Source of the DNA: Lasiosphaeria ovina
Lineage: Eukaryota; Ascomycota; Sordariomycetes; Sordariales; Lasiosphaeriaceae
Direction: 5' to 3'
Assembly: GCA_033439765.1 (NCBI GenBank)
Contig: JAULSN010000003.1
Span: 3,658,001-3,722,000, forward strand
DNA: 64,000 nucleotides
Shown in pieces: positions 34,343-46,679 of the stretch. The notes beneath the pieces were generated by a model. The model ran no database searches. It saw only the letters and a program-made list of their open reading frames with translations, and had not been told where the DNA came from. The position numbers and the translations under genes were made by a program. Numbering within the stretch: position 1 is the first letter of the stretch; each line of letters starts with the position of its first letter.

Positions 34343-36582
34343 ATTAGTGAAGCGATCCATGTTGTCTGAGACTCTGAGCAGCCTGTTGCATCTCTTTAAC
34401 TCGGGCTGTCTGTTTGAGCCCTTGTCAGGTGTCCTTTTACCGATGGAGATTTTTGAAAAGTTAAAGAATGAATGAAGGCCAGTTTTGTCCCGGGCTGGGA
34501 AAAGTAAGCTCGTCAATCTTCCCTCTTGCTTACAGAATGAACTTGATGATTCGGAAAGCATGAGGGATTGTTGAAAGCCCGGTGTTTTGAAGATAGCCCA
34601 TTTCGTCTCAGGCAGGTCTCCAGAAAGCTGAAAGAATCATCTCAACTGCGAGATAATTATTCTCAATAGGAAAGACTTTTCATGCCAAATCCGTCCATGC
34701 GTATGGCCATAGTCGTGAAATTTGAGGTTTTGTCCCTGGGAAAAGTTCATTTACCGTGAGACAACCCGGTGACAGAGCCTGAGACGCCTAGTCGCGTGAC
34801 TGAGAGGTTTAACTTTGGTGCTGATTGGTGGGCGGGATAAATTTGCAGGTGCAGATGCGGGTGCAGGTGCAGGTGCAGCTCAGATTCAGAAGGCGGGCAT
34901 TGTGACTTGTGTGGGGGACAGAGAGCCAAGGCCGCGATTGCATCGCGACGGGGCAAACGGGGTCCGCCGGTCCCCACTGTGCGCCACCAGAATCCCCACC
35001 AAACCTGCCTAGTCTTGTCTCCAACAGTCGCGTGGGCTGGGACGCTATTGGCAGCCGGGCTGTATTTCTCGCTCGTCGTTATCTCGTCCCTTCTGCCAAA
35101 GATGACGGACTGTCGTTCGTTATCTAGCGCCACCCGTTATCTCTGCCCAACCCCAGCCTCTGCTTTCTCGACCTCCGCATGCCCAGCCAGGCGGCTGTGG
35201 ATCACCAGTCGACGACCGAGGTCGAGCTCGCACCCGGGAAGAGCTTGTCCAGATTTCAAGTCATCACAGGCCGCCGTCAGCCGTTCCAAGTCCATGACCT
35301 GTCCCCCACGCTGAGGAGAGACTTTGCTGTGCGACTGCTTCGGACCTAGCGAACGGAGCATTTCCGTCCATACAGGGCTCTACAGCACGGACTAGCGCCG
35401 CAGGCGCTCCTATAGTTCTGTATTGCTTTTATCTGACCACCATCAGCTCTGTTCGTCAGCCAAGAGATCGTGTATCTGATGGGCGTGGTGGACGCGACGA
35501 ATGGGCTGTTCCCTCAGCAAGATGCGCCGACGATAACAGCCGTCCGCGCACCTGGCACAAGACACCTCAACAATGGCAGTGGCACTGAGTCTGAAAGCCA
35601 TTTCGTATGTGGCTGGCGCTAATTGCCGCATTGTTGATCGCATCGCAGGTGCTTCCTCTTTTTGGTCCGACCTAATGTCTGGCGGCGAAATCAGCCCTGA
35701 TTGAGACCGGTCTATCGGTCTGCGGGCCATGACATCTCGCTGAGGGAAATTTGTGTCATCAAGCAACAGCTCTTGGCCTCTCGATAGCCTCGGAGCAGAG
35801 AGCGCAGACAGACAGCTTCGAGGCTTGGATGCTTTCGACCTCAGGGGCCCGCCGTGCCCCGCAATGTCCCGGCGGGGGACCCAACCCCTACCGGGCTGAT
35901 AGGGTGCCTTTGGGGTTTGGCGTAAGTCTTCCAGTCTCGAGCGAGTCGGCTCCGGGCGGGTGGTCATCGGTCCAGCCCGACTAACCTACCTAGGTGTCCA
36001 GCGTCGAAGGCAGAGACTACAGAGGCTGCAAAGTTTGCAGGCCCCCCGACACTGGACGCATGGCATTGACACCAACCAACAACCAGCTGCAGCAGGACCA
36101 GCGCGGCAGCAACCACCAGTGACCAGATGTGGTGCCGAGAAGCGAGTCGAGCTACGGATAGCCCGTCCCGTTCCAGGTGGTCGCTGTCCGGGGGAGATCG
36201 GCGAATGCTGGCAAGGAACAGCTACCTTAGGTAGCTACTGTGCCTTAGCCCACCCCACCCCCCCCCCCCCCCCCGCTAGCCCATGGAGGATCCACACTAC
36301 TGCCCTACTTCGAGAGCTGGGAGCTCCGGTGCGGTGGATCCGATGGCAAGATAAGAAGTCCATGGCAAAGGAATTTCTTGACATTTAAGTTCGAGGCAAG
36401 CTGCTGCCACCCTCAGTCACTTCGGCCCGGGCAGTCACCAGCAGCCACACAGTCACACCACAGTCTCACAAACACAAGGGAGAGCCTGCCAGTGACTTGT
36501 GTGTCTCGTGTTGCACCGAGCTCGATCCGCCTCAGATTCTGCTTGAAATTTCACTTTGCCAGGCACCCCCTCGGCAGCAGCC
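34343..36582. other. Intergenic region
   Basis: 2.2 kb without a supportable gene. The 174 aa frame at 35443-35967 (-) shows no family features. A GCAGGT hexamer array is at about 34844-34878, a run of 17 C at 36258-36274, and CCTACCTAGG / TACCTTAGGTA motifs at about 35985-35995 and 36224-36236. The last 200 bases hold the permease promoter and leader. Confidence 0.55.
36258..36274. repeat. Poly-C homopolymer (17 C)
   Basis: Uninterrupted C run about 310 bases upstream of the purine permease start. Confidence 0.9.
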
Positions 36583-38507
36583 ATGGACGACGATGCCGGC
36601 CCGTCCCAGATCGTGCCCGATGCGGCCCCGAAAAGGTCCATCGGCGACCGCCTTGGCAGCATCGGCAGAAAGTTCACCACCAGGGAAGGCTTGATCGGCA
36701 ACTATGACTATGGCTTCCTCTTCAAGCCGAACCTGCCCTTCATGCGCAAGTCGGACAAGCCCCAGCCCTTCTTCGGCCTCAATGACAGGATGCCCGTCTT
36801 CCTCGCCTTGCTGCTCGGCCTCCAGCACTCCCTGGCCATGTTGGCCGGAATCATCACGCCGCCCATAATCATGGCCGGCGCCGGCGGCGTCAACCTCACC
36901 ACCGAGCAGACCCAGTACCTGGTGTCCACCGCCCTGATCGTCTCAGGCCTCCTGTCCTGCATCCAAATCACACGCTTCCACATCAAGGGCACACCGTAAG
37001 ATGCGCAGAGCCCGCCTGGCTGACACGAACTGCAGCTAACCAGCCCACCGCTTAGATACTACATTGGAACTGGTCTCATTTCGGTCGTGGGCATCTCGTT
37101 TGCCATCATCCCCGTCGCCAGTGGTGCCTTTGAACAAATGTATGACAACGGCTTCTGCCCAATGATTAACGGCGTCAAGCAGCCGTGCCCCGACGCCTAC
37201 GGCGCCCTGCTCGGAACCGCCGCCGTCTGCGCCCTGCTTGAAATCCTCATCTCCTTCATCCCCCCCAAGGCCATGCTGCGTATCTTCCCCCCAATTGTGA
37301 CTGGCCCGACTGTCATGCTCATCGGCGTGAGCCTTATTGAGTCCGGTTTCCAGAACTGGGCTGGTGGTGCCGGTCTTTGTGCCGATCCCACCGTGGGTGG
37401 CTTCTTCGCCCTGTGCCCCAATATCCTGGCGCCACATGCTCTTCCATGGGGTGCGCCCGAGTATCTAGGTCTCGGCTTCTCCGTCTTCGTCACCATCATC
37501 CTGGTTGAGCGTTTTGGCTCGCCAATCATGAAGTCTACCAGCGTCATCATCGGCCTGCTCGTAGGCTGCATCATTGCCGGCGCATGCGGCTACTTTGATC
37601 GCTCAGGCATCGACTCGGCTCCGGTTGCCTCTTTCATCTGGGTGCACACATTCAAGCTCACCGTCTACGGTCCGCTGGTCCTCCCAATGATGGCCGTCTT
37701 CATCATCTGCGCGTGCGAGGCCATTGGCGACATCACGGCTACCTGCGATGTGTCCCGCCTAGAAGTCGACGGCAAGATCTACGAGAGCCGCATCCAGGGT
37801 GGCGTCTTAGCTGACGGCATCAACGGTGTCCTCGCCGCCCTGGCTACCATCACCCCCATGACCACTTTTGCCCAGAACAACGGTGTCATCGCCCTGACTC
37901 GGTGCGCCAACCGGAGCGCTGGTTACTGCTGCTGGTATGTTTTGAGACCCTCGACTGCCCAGCTCTCTTTCTCCTCCCCGCTAACACAAAGACTCGTAGC
38001 ATGTTCCTCATCATCATGGGCGTCTTCGCCAAGTTCGCCGCCAGTCTCGTGGCCATTCCGTCGCCCGTCATCGGCGGCATGACGACCTTCCTGTTCACGT
38101 CCGTTGCTGTGTCGGGCATGGCCATCATCTCGCGCGGCGCTCCCTTCAACCGCCGCAACCGGTTCATCCTGACAGCCGCGCTCTCTCTCGGCTACGGTGC
38201 CACCCTCGTGCCTACCTACTTTGCCCACGTCTTTTCGTACTCTGGCGACAACAAGTCGTTACAGGGCTTCCTAGACGCGATAGAACTCATCATGGAGACT
38301 GGTTTTGCCGTGTGCGCCCTCGTGTCGGTGATCTTGAACCTGTCGCTCCCGCTCGAGATCGAGGACACGGTCACCGCTGCCGTCGTGCCCGCTACTGGCG
38401 CCTCCTCGCCGTCTCCGTTGCACGCCAAGGACATTGAGAGCGCCCGGGGCCAGGACAGCGACGATATTGCCCCTGTCAGCGAGACAAAGATTGCCAAGGC
38501 CGACTAA
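36583..38507 (+). CDS. Uric acid/xanthine (purine) permease, NAT/NCS2 family, UapA/UapC-like
   Basis: Three exons, 36583-36995, 37056-37934 and 38000-38507 (introns of 60 and 65 bp, GTAAGA...TTAG and GTATGT...GTAG), encode 599 aa. It is a plasma-membrane, proton-coupled importer of the nucleobase-ascorbate transporter family with about 14 hydrophobic segments. The key residues of the Aspergillus UapA group are all present: the QH pair in TM3 (GLQHSLAM, 81-82), CEAIGDITATCD in TM8 (Glu359, Asp363), and the NAT signature QNNGVIALTR at 411-420 followed by CANRSAGYCCC. This pattern predicts uric acid/xanthine specificity. The cytosolic C-tail ends in ETKIAKAD, and acidic stretches (EIED, DSDD) there could serve in turnover. 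Expression would be expected to respond to nitrogen and purine supply, though I did not verify binding sites. Confidence 0.95.
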
Positions 38508-39531
38508 AGGCCGGGTATGCGAGACGCATTATGTGGAATGTTTCTGTCGTTTTTGGAGTAAAGTTTGTTTCTTGAACTGATATAACGAATACCCCCCGAC
38601 CTGCCTACATATACCCCATAGCAGGCTGTGTGACGAAGGGTTGGCATCGGAGACGACGCAGCCCTGTAGGGGATTTGGACAGATCTGTACATGCATAGCG
38701 GTAGTGAAAAGTGCTTGGACATGTTAAACTGCTTTATTTGCTCTCCGTGCCTGGTGATTTTACGAGCATGACCGGGAGCTCCCCTCTAAGACCTGCAGCA
38801 CAGCTCTCTTAGCGTTGGTGGTGTCTTCAGAAACGCGGATCACTCACCAAGACAAAGCACGGGCTTGACGCTCAGAGAAATAGAGATCATGACATGTCGT
38901 TGGCCTGGCTTGGCAGGGGAGGTATGTCGCCATCGCCCTTCCGAGCGCCACTTTCCCCTCCGAGCCTAGACCGACTACTGCCGCAGAAACAAGCATTGCC
39001 GTTCGCCGCTGGCGGGCTGCATCGACCGATGGGCTAACTCACCTAGATTCTTTTATTGGTTGCCATGCCTGCTTGAGGCTAAGGGAGAGAGAGAGTGTTG
39101 TTGTCGAGACAGCCAATGGCGCCCCCTCGGGGAGAATTCACCGGCCAATAGGGATCGGCGGGGAGGTGTTTGAGATCGTCTGTACTGTGCTGTAGCGTAG
39201 TAGCAGGGTTTTAAGGCCATATATATGCATTATGTGATTTGGTACTCTGGTTATGGTGTTTTGTGCACATGTTAACTTACACTCCGGTCGGCCCACCAAC
39301 AACTTACAACAAAAAGAACCGTTGCTTTACCCAGTCGCCAAGTTGCAGTAGCTTGAAGATCCATGAAAACAGTGCAATGCAGGGCAATAAAAGGCAAGCC
39401 AGGCAAAAACAAACAATATTTACATTCCATTGGACAAAGGAGAGCAACCACAAGGCGGGCACACCCATCTGCCCTTGACAGAAAAATAAGGAACAACAAA
39501 AATAGAAAGCTCGTACACATTGGTCATTTTA

Positions 39532-39602
39532 TGCATCAGCCGTGAATCGAACACGGGGCCCATCGATGGCGACGATGGATTTTATCACTAAACCGCTGAT
39601 GC
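39532..39602 (-). tRNA. tRNA-Gly(GCC)-like copy, probably degenerate
   Basis: 71 nt, intron-less, minus strand, anticodon GCC. It is identical to the neighbour at 39749-39819 except for three changes, all at positions conserved in nearly every tRNA: U8 to C, G19 to A in the D loop, and U33 to C just before the anticodon. U8, G19 and U33 support the tertiary fold and the anticodon U-turn, so this copy may not work. Stems and the T loop (GTTCGATTC) are intact. A T5 terminator lies downstream (about 39500-39505). Confidence 0.7.
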
Positions 39603-39748
39603 TTGTTGCTGCTTGTTTGATGGATCCAGTATGTGGCCCCAAAAGAAAAAACGGATGCACCTCTAACCGGGAAAAAGACGAGAAAGAAAAAAAAGAAAAT
39701 AAAAGAAAAAGAAAAAGAAAGCTTTGAGGCAGTCGTCATGTCATGTCA

Positions 39749-39819
39749 TGCATCAGCCGTGAATCGAACACGGGGCCCATCGATGGCAACGATGGATTTT
39801 ACCACTAAACCACTGATGC
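39749..39819 (-). tRNA. tRNA-Gly(GCC)
   Basis: 71 nt, intron-less, minus strand. The cloverleaf folds completely: 7 bp acceptor stem GCATCAG/CTGATGC with discriminator A, D arm GGTTTAGTGGTAAAATCC (A box), anticodon loop TTGCCAT with GCC, and T arm with GTTCGATTC (B box). It closely follows the known yeast tRNA-Gly(GCC) pattern. Downstream on the minus strand, T-rich runs at about 39700-39722 serve as the Pol III terminator. Confidence 0.95.
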
Positions 39820-39966
39820 TTGCTGTTGCTGCATGTTTTGCTTGCTCGATGGAGTATGTGGCCGGGTAATGGAGTCTGTATGCCAGCCAGAGCCCAGTCG
39901 GTCTCCACACTCGTCCACACGCTCGGCTGTTTTGGATTATGTGTGTGCCGAGGTAGGGATTTGGTG

Positions 39967-39968
<2 letters not shown>

Positions 39969-39997
<29 letters not shown>
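39969..39997. repeat. Poly-T homopolymer (29 T)
   Basis: Uninterrupted T run about 150 bases 5' of the intact tRNA-Gly gene (on the tRNA sense strand it reads as poly-A). Confidence 0.9.
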
Positions 39998-40934
39998 GGG
40001 AGAGGTGGGTAGATACCTTGGTTTTATATTGACTGATGGTGGAGAGAATCTAGCTCAAGAGCATATCGTGGGTTGTGGCTGGGCAGTGGTGAAGCATGGA
40101 GAGTAAACAGTGAACTGCGCAATTTGAACATGCGAACTTCGTCCTGGTTCAACACGGAGTCATTCGCCAGAAATGGAAACCCAGCGGTACAAATAACTTG
40201 CATGTTGCTAAACACTCACATTTAATAGGAGCACAAGGCGGGAAACAGTTGGACAGTTGGCGAGGAGTGAAGAGAATAGGGAGGTAGATCCCCATCTGCT
40301 AGAGCCAATGCCAAAGACCGTCGAGATATTTTTGAGAATTTACACAACACGAACACGGACAAAGAAATAACGATATTCCTGCATCTGCATCAAACTAGGG
40401 CGTTTACACCATGAATCGGCTAGCACCTTGGCATCGTGCTTGTGCTTGTCACAGTGCCATTCTCGGCAGCCTTCCGGCCAGTAAGTCAGCTAGTCGGTCT
40501 TCTCTTCTAATCCCCTCGTTTATTTTCGACAATAATATTTAAATGAAAAAGATCAAGAGATGAACAGACTAAGAAACAAAAATGGTTGGAGAAAAAGGCT
40601 TGACAAATAGGTGTGGCAAGAAACAGCCCAAAAGAGCGACAAGAATAGAAAGAAAGTCTCCCCTGGAGAGTCCAAGCTCCTCTCCCTGATCAGCGCTTGT
40701 ATTTTCATGGCACCATTTACATGGAAACGAAAATAGCCACAAGAAGGAGAATGCGAGAGACAGAGGTGGGCAAAGAATCGGGAGGGAAGAGAAAGTAAGA
40801 AGAGAAGTCGTTGATTATGGAGAGAGAAAAGAAAAAAAGAATAATGAGCGTCGGATCCTATGTGCCCCCTGAAGCCCGCCCCCCCCCCCACTCCCTTCTC
40901 AACAGTCGACACTCGACTCCCAACTCTCCTAGGT

Positions 40935-42575
40935 CTAGAGATAGACATCGCCGCCCTTCAGTCCCCAAAACTGCTCGGCATAGAACGTCTCGGGCTCCGC
41001 CTTCTTCCACGGGTCGTCAAAGGCGGTGAACAAGATCAAGCCGCCGGGGTTCAAGTCGCCGTAGTCGGCGACGAGGGACGCGACAGCCTGGCGCTGGTTG
41101 TCCGCGCCGGGGACGGCGAGGCCGTTGGCATTGCCCTGCCAGGGCCAGCCCGACTCGGTGACGACGATGCGCTGGGTAGGGTCTGCCACCACCTCGCGCA
41201 GGTTGGCGACCTGGCGAGCGACGAAGCGGCCGGCCTGGTCCGCGGGCGTGTGCGCGTCAAAGAAGGCGTGGATGTTTACGGCACAGTAGTCGCTCGCGTC
41301 GCACAGCTCCGGGTGCCGCTGCACCGCGATGAACGTGTCGACCGTCACCACGGGCCCCGTGTAGCCCGCCGCCCGGAGCGTCTCCCGCGCGGCTGGCAGC
41401 GCCGACAGCATCTGCTCCGGCGATGCCTGGCCGTTGTTGACCAGCTCGTTGCCGATGCTGACCGTGTCGACGAGTGCCCAGCCGCTGGCAGCGTCTGTGT
41501 CACGATTGTTATGATGGTGGCTGTCCTTGTTGTGGTTGCGAGCGTTGGCCTGCACCGACTGCACTAGGATATCCAGCTCGTCGTTCAGGCGATTAAGGTC
41601 AAAGACACCCAGGAACAGCTTGGCACCGATCGACTGCGCCGCGGGCATCACCAGGTTGATCTGATCACAGTCGGTCCCGTACAGCCTCAGCAACTGGTAC
41701 CGGCCCTCCAGCCGCTGCAGGTCCGAGTACACCTCGGCCGCTGTCTTGCACCCGCCGTCGGGCGTGTACGGCGAGTACGTGACGCCTGGAAGAGTTGAAA
41801 AGAGGCCGCGCTCGTGGGGCTGCAGCTGGGGCTCGGCCGGCGGCGGTGGAGGAGGTGAAAAGGGGGCTTTGTTGTTTTCGTCCACGTCGTAGTCTCTGGA
41901 CGAGAAAACGGGCTCTCCCGCGCCGAGATCAGACCCCGTGTCTGAGAACACGACGGCCGGCGATTCGTCTTCGAGGGCTTCTTCTGGTGCTAGTGGTGGC
42001 GGTGGCGGCGGTGGGAGAGGCACTGCCGCGCTCAAGCTGTTGTCCTCTTCCTGACCGGTGGCCGCGGCAGGGTGCGACTTGGGCTTCTTCTTTTTCTTCT
42101 TCTTGTTCTTCTGCGGCGCGGCAGAAACAGCCGAGACGTGACTTCTGGCGTCGGCAGACGGCACGTCGTCGTAGTAATGATGGTGCATGCGCAAGATGTT
42201 GCTGGTGGTGGTCTTGAACATGATGCCGTCCTGGTCCACGTGCACCACCACCTTGGGCACCGCGTCGCTTCTCCAGTTGCCGTCGTCGCCAAAAGGCATC
42301 GCCACCTTGTTCTTGCAGACGCAGTTCGCCGCCGCCGTCGACATGACGGCCCGGCGGTGGTGCTGGAAGTGCTGCCCCAGATGCTGGTCAAGATGGCGCT
42401 CCCCATCTTGCTGTCCAGCGTCTGCCAGCCAGACAGCTTAGTTTCACGACCACAACGACGAGCTGTGCAAGATAAACACGGAGAGGGGGGACTGAAACAA
42501 GAACTCACCCAGCTTAGCCTGAGCCGTCGTCGTCATCAGCAGGCCTAGGGCCAGGGCCGATAAGACCGTCTTCAT
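40935..42575 (-). CDS. GH17 cell-wall beta-1,3-glucanase/glucanosyltransferase with low-complexity linker
   Basis: Two exons, 42509-42575 and 40935-42421, with an 87 bp GTGAGT...GCAG intron, encode 517 aa. The start at 42575 gives a signal peptide (MKTVLSALALGLLMTTAQA), then a Gln/His-rich stretch and a Cys-containing segment (NCVCKNKVAMPFGDDGNW). A disordered linker of about 130 residues carries eight consecutive Lys, Pro runs and acidic patches. The GH17 barrel begins near residue 235 (LPGVTYSPYTPDGGCK). Glu348 in SIGNELVNNG is the expected acid/base and Glu445 in VVTESGWPWQG the nucleophile. Related fungal enzymes (Bgl2/Scw/BtgE group) remodel wall beta-1,3-glucan outside the membrane. Its neighbours on the same strand are LCB1 and FKS1. 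The first exon is only 67 nt and is supported by the signal peptide it supplies. Confidence 0.87.
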
Positions 42576-43811
42576 CTTGGTCTATGTCCCTTTGACGATA
42601 TAAAGAGCCTGAAAGGGAGTTTCTGCGCAATGAACGGTACTGGGACAAGGCCAACCGAGAGGGCAACGTCCCAGAATGAGCGGATGACGGACAGCCAACA
42701 ACCGCCTGCGACTAACGAGCGGCCGTGGGTTCAAAGAGGGCGGCGATATGTTGGTTTCGGACGTCTTGTTCAAGCACCGGGCAAGGAGAGGGTCATGTAC
42801 CGTAAGGAGGTAGTTGGTAGTAGGAAGGTATGTGTTACGGGATGAGGACTTATCCAAAAGAGCGAGAAACCTGACGGCGGAGAGTAGAGCGAGAGCAGGA
42901 GCACCCGGTCTACGCAGTAAACAACACGGCAAGAGCGCGGGAAGGAGGAATGTGAGGTGCGCGTGGCCACCCGGGCCCAGCTGTAGACTCAAGAGACGCG
43001 GTGGGGATCCGCAGCCAGCAATACACCCAAGGCAGTAGTAGTAGATGGCAAATGAGGGTATTCTCTCACGTATACCAAGACTGGGTATTGTGGGGAGGTG
43101 GTTGTAGTTGCGATTCGTCTTCCTCGATCGTAAAGGAAAGAGGGAAGAGGAAAGAGGAAAGAGGAAAGAAGGGAGGTAATGAGACCCTCCAGATGCCACT
43201 GCCACTTGGCGGGAGGGACGCAAGTCATAAATGGAACAATCCGAGACAGACTAATGAAATGCCGCGAAAGAAGCTATCCGGGACATGGTCCATCAAGTTA
43301 TGGCCGTCATGACTTTTTGATCTAGTTTGGATGTCAAAAGCCACCCAATTTCCGACTCTGTCGCGCCAGTAATGCTCTGCTTCCATTAGTGGCCCGCAAG
43401 GTGAAGGAGACCTAGCAAGGGCCAGCAATGACAACAAGAAACGGCGCTGTATCTACAACAAAAGACTACAGGTGGGTCGGCAGACGTCCACCCTCCCCCC
43501 TTCCCTCTGTATTATTACATATTATCGTTGGATCTTGTCGGCCAGCTCACCACCACTCACCACCGCACCCACGCCTGGGCTCACCAAGAGTGGAAAGAGA
43601 GATGAAAGAAAGCCAACTTCTAGAGGTTACAAGCAACATTAACGGCCGAGACACCGGTAAGGCATCTGGACCCAGGCGACCTCCCACCTCTCACAGTCTT
43701 CTCCATCAAAACCCCTACCAAACGCCGTCCTCCATTGTATCACATACCCCACACAAGCTAGACAAAGCATCAAGGTCACCCAAGACACGATACCCACTCG
43801 GTGTGGGTCTT
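42576..43811. other. Intergenic region between GH17 and LCB1
   Basis: 1.2 kb holding the GH17 promoter and the LCB1 terminator. No gene supported. A GAAAGAGGAAGAGG-type purine-rich array is at about 43133-43172. Confidence 0.6.
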
Positions 43812-45606
43812 CTAAGATCCCGGAAGACCGAGCTTGTTGTTGGTCTTGCGCGTCATGACCTTTGTGATAGCGTGCCGAATAGTGACCCCAGCCTTTTCAA
43901 TGTCCTTCTTGGACAGCCCCGAGGTCACACACACCTTGAGTGCCGGCTGTACCGTCCAGTTGCCGTCCTTGAGAGCCGTGTTAGCAGAGATGGGCGTGCC
44001 CTTGAGGCGCGTGATCATGACACCATTGGCGAGACTCTGTGAAGACGCACGGACAAGTCAGCTATGATAGACAGCGACAAGATGGACAAAAGGGGCGGGA
44101 AGGGAGGGGTGCGGCTTCCTACCTCGTCGGCGCATTCCTGCAGCAGCCGCTCTTGGTCCTCGACTGCCAACCTGCGCGCCTTGACCACATCGGGCTTCAG
44201 TACGATGATCATGACCGGGTTCTCGGGCGCGCTAGTGCACATGACCCAGTCGCTGCGAGGGTCGAGCTGCGCCTTCATGAGCCGGATGTTCTCGCGGCAC
44301 TGCAGGATGATCTCGGGGTTGGACTGGAGCACGTTCAGGCTCTCGCTGGCCGCCATGGCGAGCATAGCCGGCAGAGCAGCCGAGAACGTGTAAGCGGCGC
44401 CCGTAAGGCGCTGGTGCTCCACCACGTCCTTGCGCCCGACGCAAAAGCCACCGCCCGCGCACAGCGGACCGGCTAGCGAGCCCACAATCATGTCCACCTG
44501 TGACGGGTCGACGTTCTGGGCCTCGGTCAGGCCGCGGCCCGTCCGACCCAGCACGCCAAAGGACCACGTCTCATCGAGGATGATGCGGAACTTGTACTTT
44601 TCCTTGAGCTCAATGAGGCGCGGCAGGTCGTTGCAGTCGCCAATCGTCTCGAAGAGCGCCTCGGTCACGATGAAGCGCCGTGTCAGCTTCTTGCGCGCCT
44701 GCTCCTGAACCACCTTGCGCATGACGCGCTCCAGGTCGTCGAGGTCGCCATGGTTGTACCACTTGATGTTGCTGCGCGAGATTTCGAGGCCGCGGCGGAT
44801 CGAATAGTTGACGGCGCGGTCGGCCACGATGATGTCGCCGCGCTTGCAAAAGGCCGGGATAACGCTCGAGATGGTGGAGAAGGCGTGGGCGTAGACTATG
44901 CAGCCCTCGGTGCCAACGAACGAGGCGATGTCGGCCTCGGTCTTCATGTGCACGTCTTGGGTGCCGTAAAACTGCGGCGGCCCGCATGGCCCGACTCCGT
45001 AGGCGCGCAGCGTCTGGATCGCCTTCTCCTTAATCTGCTCGTTGGCGTTTAGGTTGTAGAAGTTGTACGAGGCCAGGTTTGTTACCGTCCTCCCGTTTGC
45101 GAGCTTAGACTTGGGTCCCGTCGGTCTAGCCAAGGCAGAGAACCAGGGTTAGCACTTCGAGTATGCCATTCATTTCCCCTCTTCCGTTATATCTTACCCG
45201 ACCAGAACTGGGAGCCTCTCCATCTCGGCCTCTTCGAGAGCCGTCTGCGGTGCCACGAGCGGCTCGGGCACCCACTCGTCAACCAGCTCGTCGATTTCCT
45301 GAGAATTTGTAGCAACCAGAGTCAGCTTCCGAATCCAAACCCCTTTCGTACCCGTAGTTCGTCTAGCCCTCTTACATCTTCGGTAAGCTTGATAAAGTTT
45401 TGCTTCGAGGTCGAGTATGATGGCGCGAGCAGGTAGCGGATAAAAAAGATGACCAGAACAAGCTCAATGGCAGAGCGGACAGGGTCGTTCTGGTAGCTTG
45501 ATCGAACGTAGCGGATCAGCACGGCCGAGCCGGGCACCTTCTGGAAGGCCGTGGCCGCCTCGTTGAGCCATTCTGTCAGCTGTGACTGCAACTCGGGGAG
45601 ATCCAT
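43812..45606 (-). CDS. LCB1: Serine palmitoyltransferase subunit 1 (long-chain base 1)
   Basis: Four exons on the minus strand: 45376-45606, 45198-45298, 44123-45125 and 43812-44036; introns are 77, 72 and 86 bp and GT-AG. Product 519 aa. It joins L-serine and palmitoyl-CoA to 3-ketosphinganine in the ER, the first step of sphingolipid synthesis, as a heterodimer with LCB2. The N-terminus has one membrane segment (AIELVLVIFFIRYLL, about 47-61). The alpha-oxoamine synthase fold is clear: NLASYNFYNL, YGVGPCGPPQFYGTQDVHMKTEADIA, LDETWSFGVLGRTGRGLTE. As in all LCB1 proteins the PLP lysine is replaced: the segment reads VGSLAGPLCAGGGFC, so catalysis depends on LCB2. CGPPQFYG contains the Cys of the C133-type position implicated in human SPTLC1 disease, here wild type. 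Ends NNKLGLPGS. Confidence 0.95.
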
Positions 45607-46679
45607 GACCGTCTCTCTCGGCGCCCTGGCGGCACAATCGACACGGTCGGGGTGTTGGCTTGAAAATTTCGGGCTCCCGTGGTTGTCTCGTGGGCAGATA
45701 ATCGAATTGTTCTGTTTTTTTATTTTATTTTTAATTCATGCGGTGGGCGCGACGCGCTGACAATGTCGATGGCACGGCCAAAAAAAAAAAAAGGGTCTCT
45801 CGGAATGGCGTGGTCTGTCGGGGCTCGAATTGTCCGCGCCTTCCTCGTTCAATATCCGATGACAAGAAATGCAGAGCAGGCCGCAGTCAGTGCACAGCAC
45901 ACTGTGCACTGGGGGCCCTCCCAGAATCCCTGCGTAAAATTCGCACTCCCGTTTCGCTCAGGGGCAACCTCCCCACTGGGCCTACCAGAAACCCCACCAC
46001 CCCCGTCGGATCTTGCCCCACATCCCACACAAGGCGAGACGGAACGATCGGATGGAACATCATTTAACTCGGGCGTATTTGAGCTGGGTGGATTACGTAC
46101 GCCAACCTTTACGGTCCCATAGACTCCTGGCTTATTTAATCTCCCTTCAAGTGAGCAAGACGCTCGTAGCCTCGTTCGGTGTTGAAGAATATATCAAAGC
46201 AGCCACAGTTGACGAGGGTGAGCATACGTACCTGAGAAGATACAATTTCATGCTTTTTGAAAGGATTTCATTGTATTCTGAAGCCTGTATGGAATGCACA
46301 CAGTTCAAAAGGATATTGTAAGAACAGAAATCTCGCTTGATGAAAAAAGAGAACGAGTTATAATTATATCTGACTCCAATCCACCTCGAGTGGAATGCAT
46401 CGGAGCGTATGCGTTGTGCAAAAGATGCAGAGAAACAAGTCTAGCAGGAAATAAAGCCGTATACCATGACCGCCCACCCGGGCTTGTAATGTGTGCGCGT
46501 GCCAAAGAAACTGATACAAGCACCCCAAACAGTACAAGCATATATGAATACCTCCATAAGCACCAAAGAAAGAAGCTGCCCAAGAATGTTTGTGCAATGT
46601 GTCTTCTTGAGATCACAGTCGACTATCGTATGGTACAAAAGTTCAGTCTGCCTTGAATTAACACCTACGCCTGGGAGGA
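45607..46679. other. Intergenic region between LCB1 and FKS1
   Basis: 1.1 kb with the LCB1 promoter (right of 45606) and the FKS1 3' end. Near 45716-45735 and 45780-45793 are short T and A runs in the LCB1 leader. The region 46140-46670 is AT-rich with no gene-like features. Confidence 0.6.

Larger units (their letters stand above)
38508..40934. other. Intergenic region with two tRNA-Gly copies
   Basis: 2.4 kb between the ends of the permease and the GH17 gene. No protein gene is supported. It holds two tRNA-Gly(GCC)-type loci (39532-39602, 39749-39819), an A/G-rich spacer between them, and a run of 29 T at 39969-39997. Confidence 0.7.

Noticed and set aside
35443..35967. 174 aa minus-strand frame upstream of the permease
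   Set aside because: Arg/Pro-rich without a recognised domain; no convincing start context.
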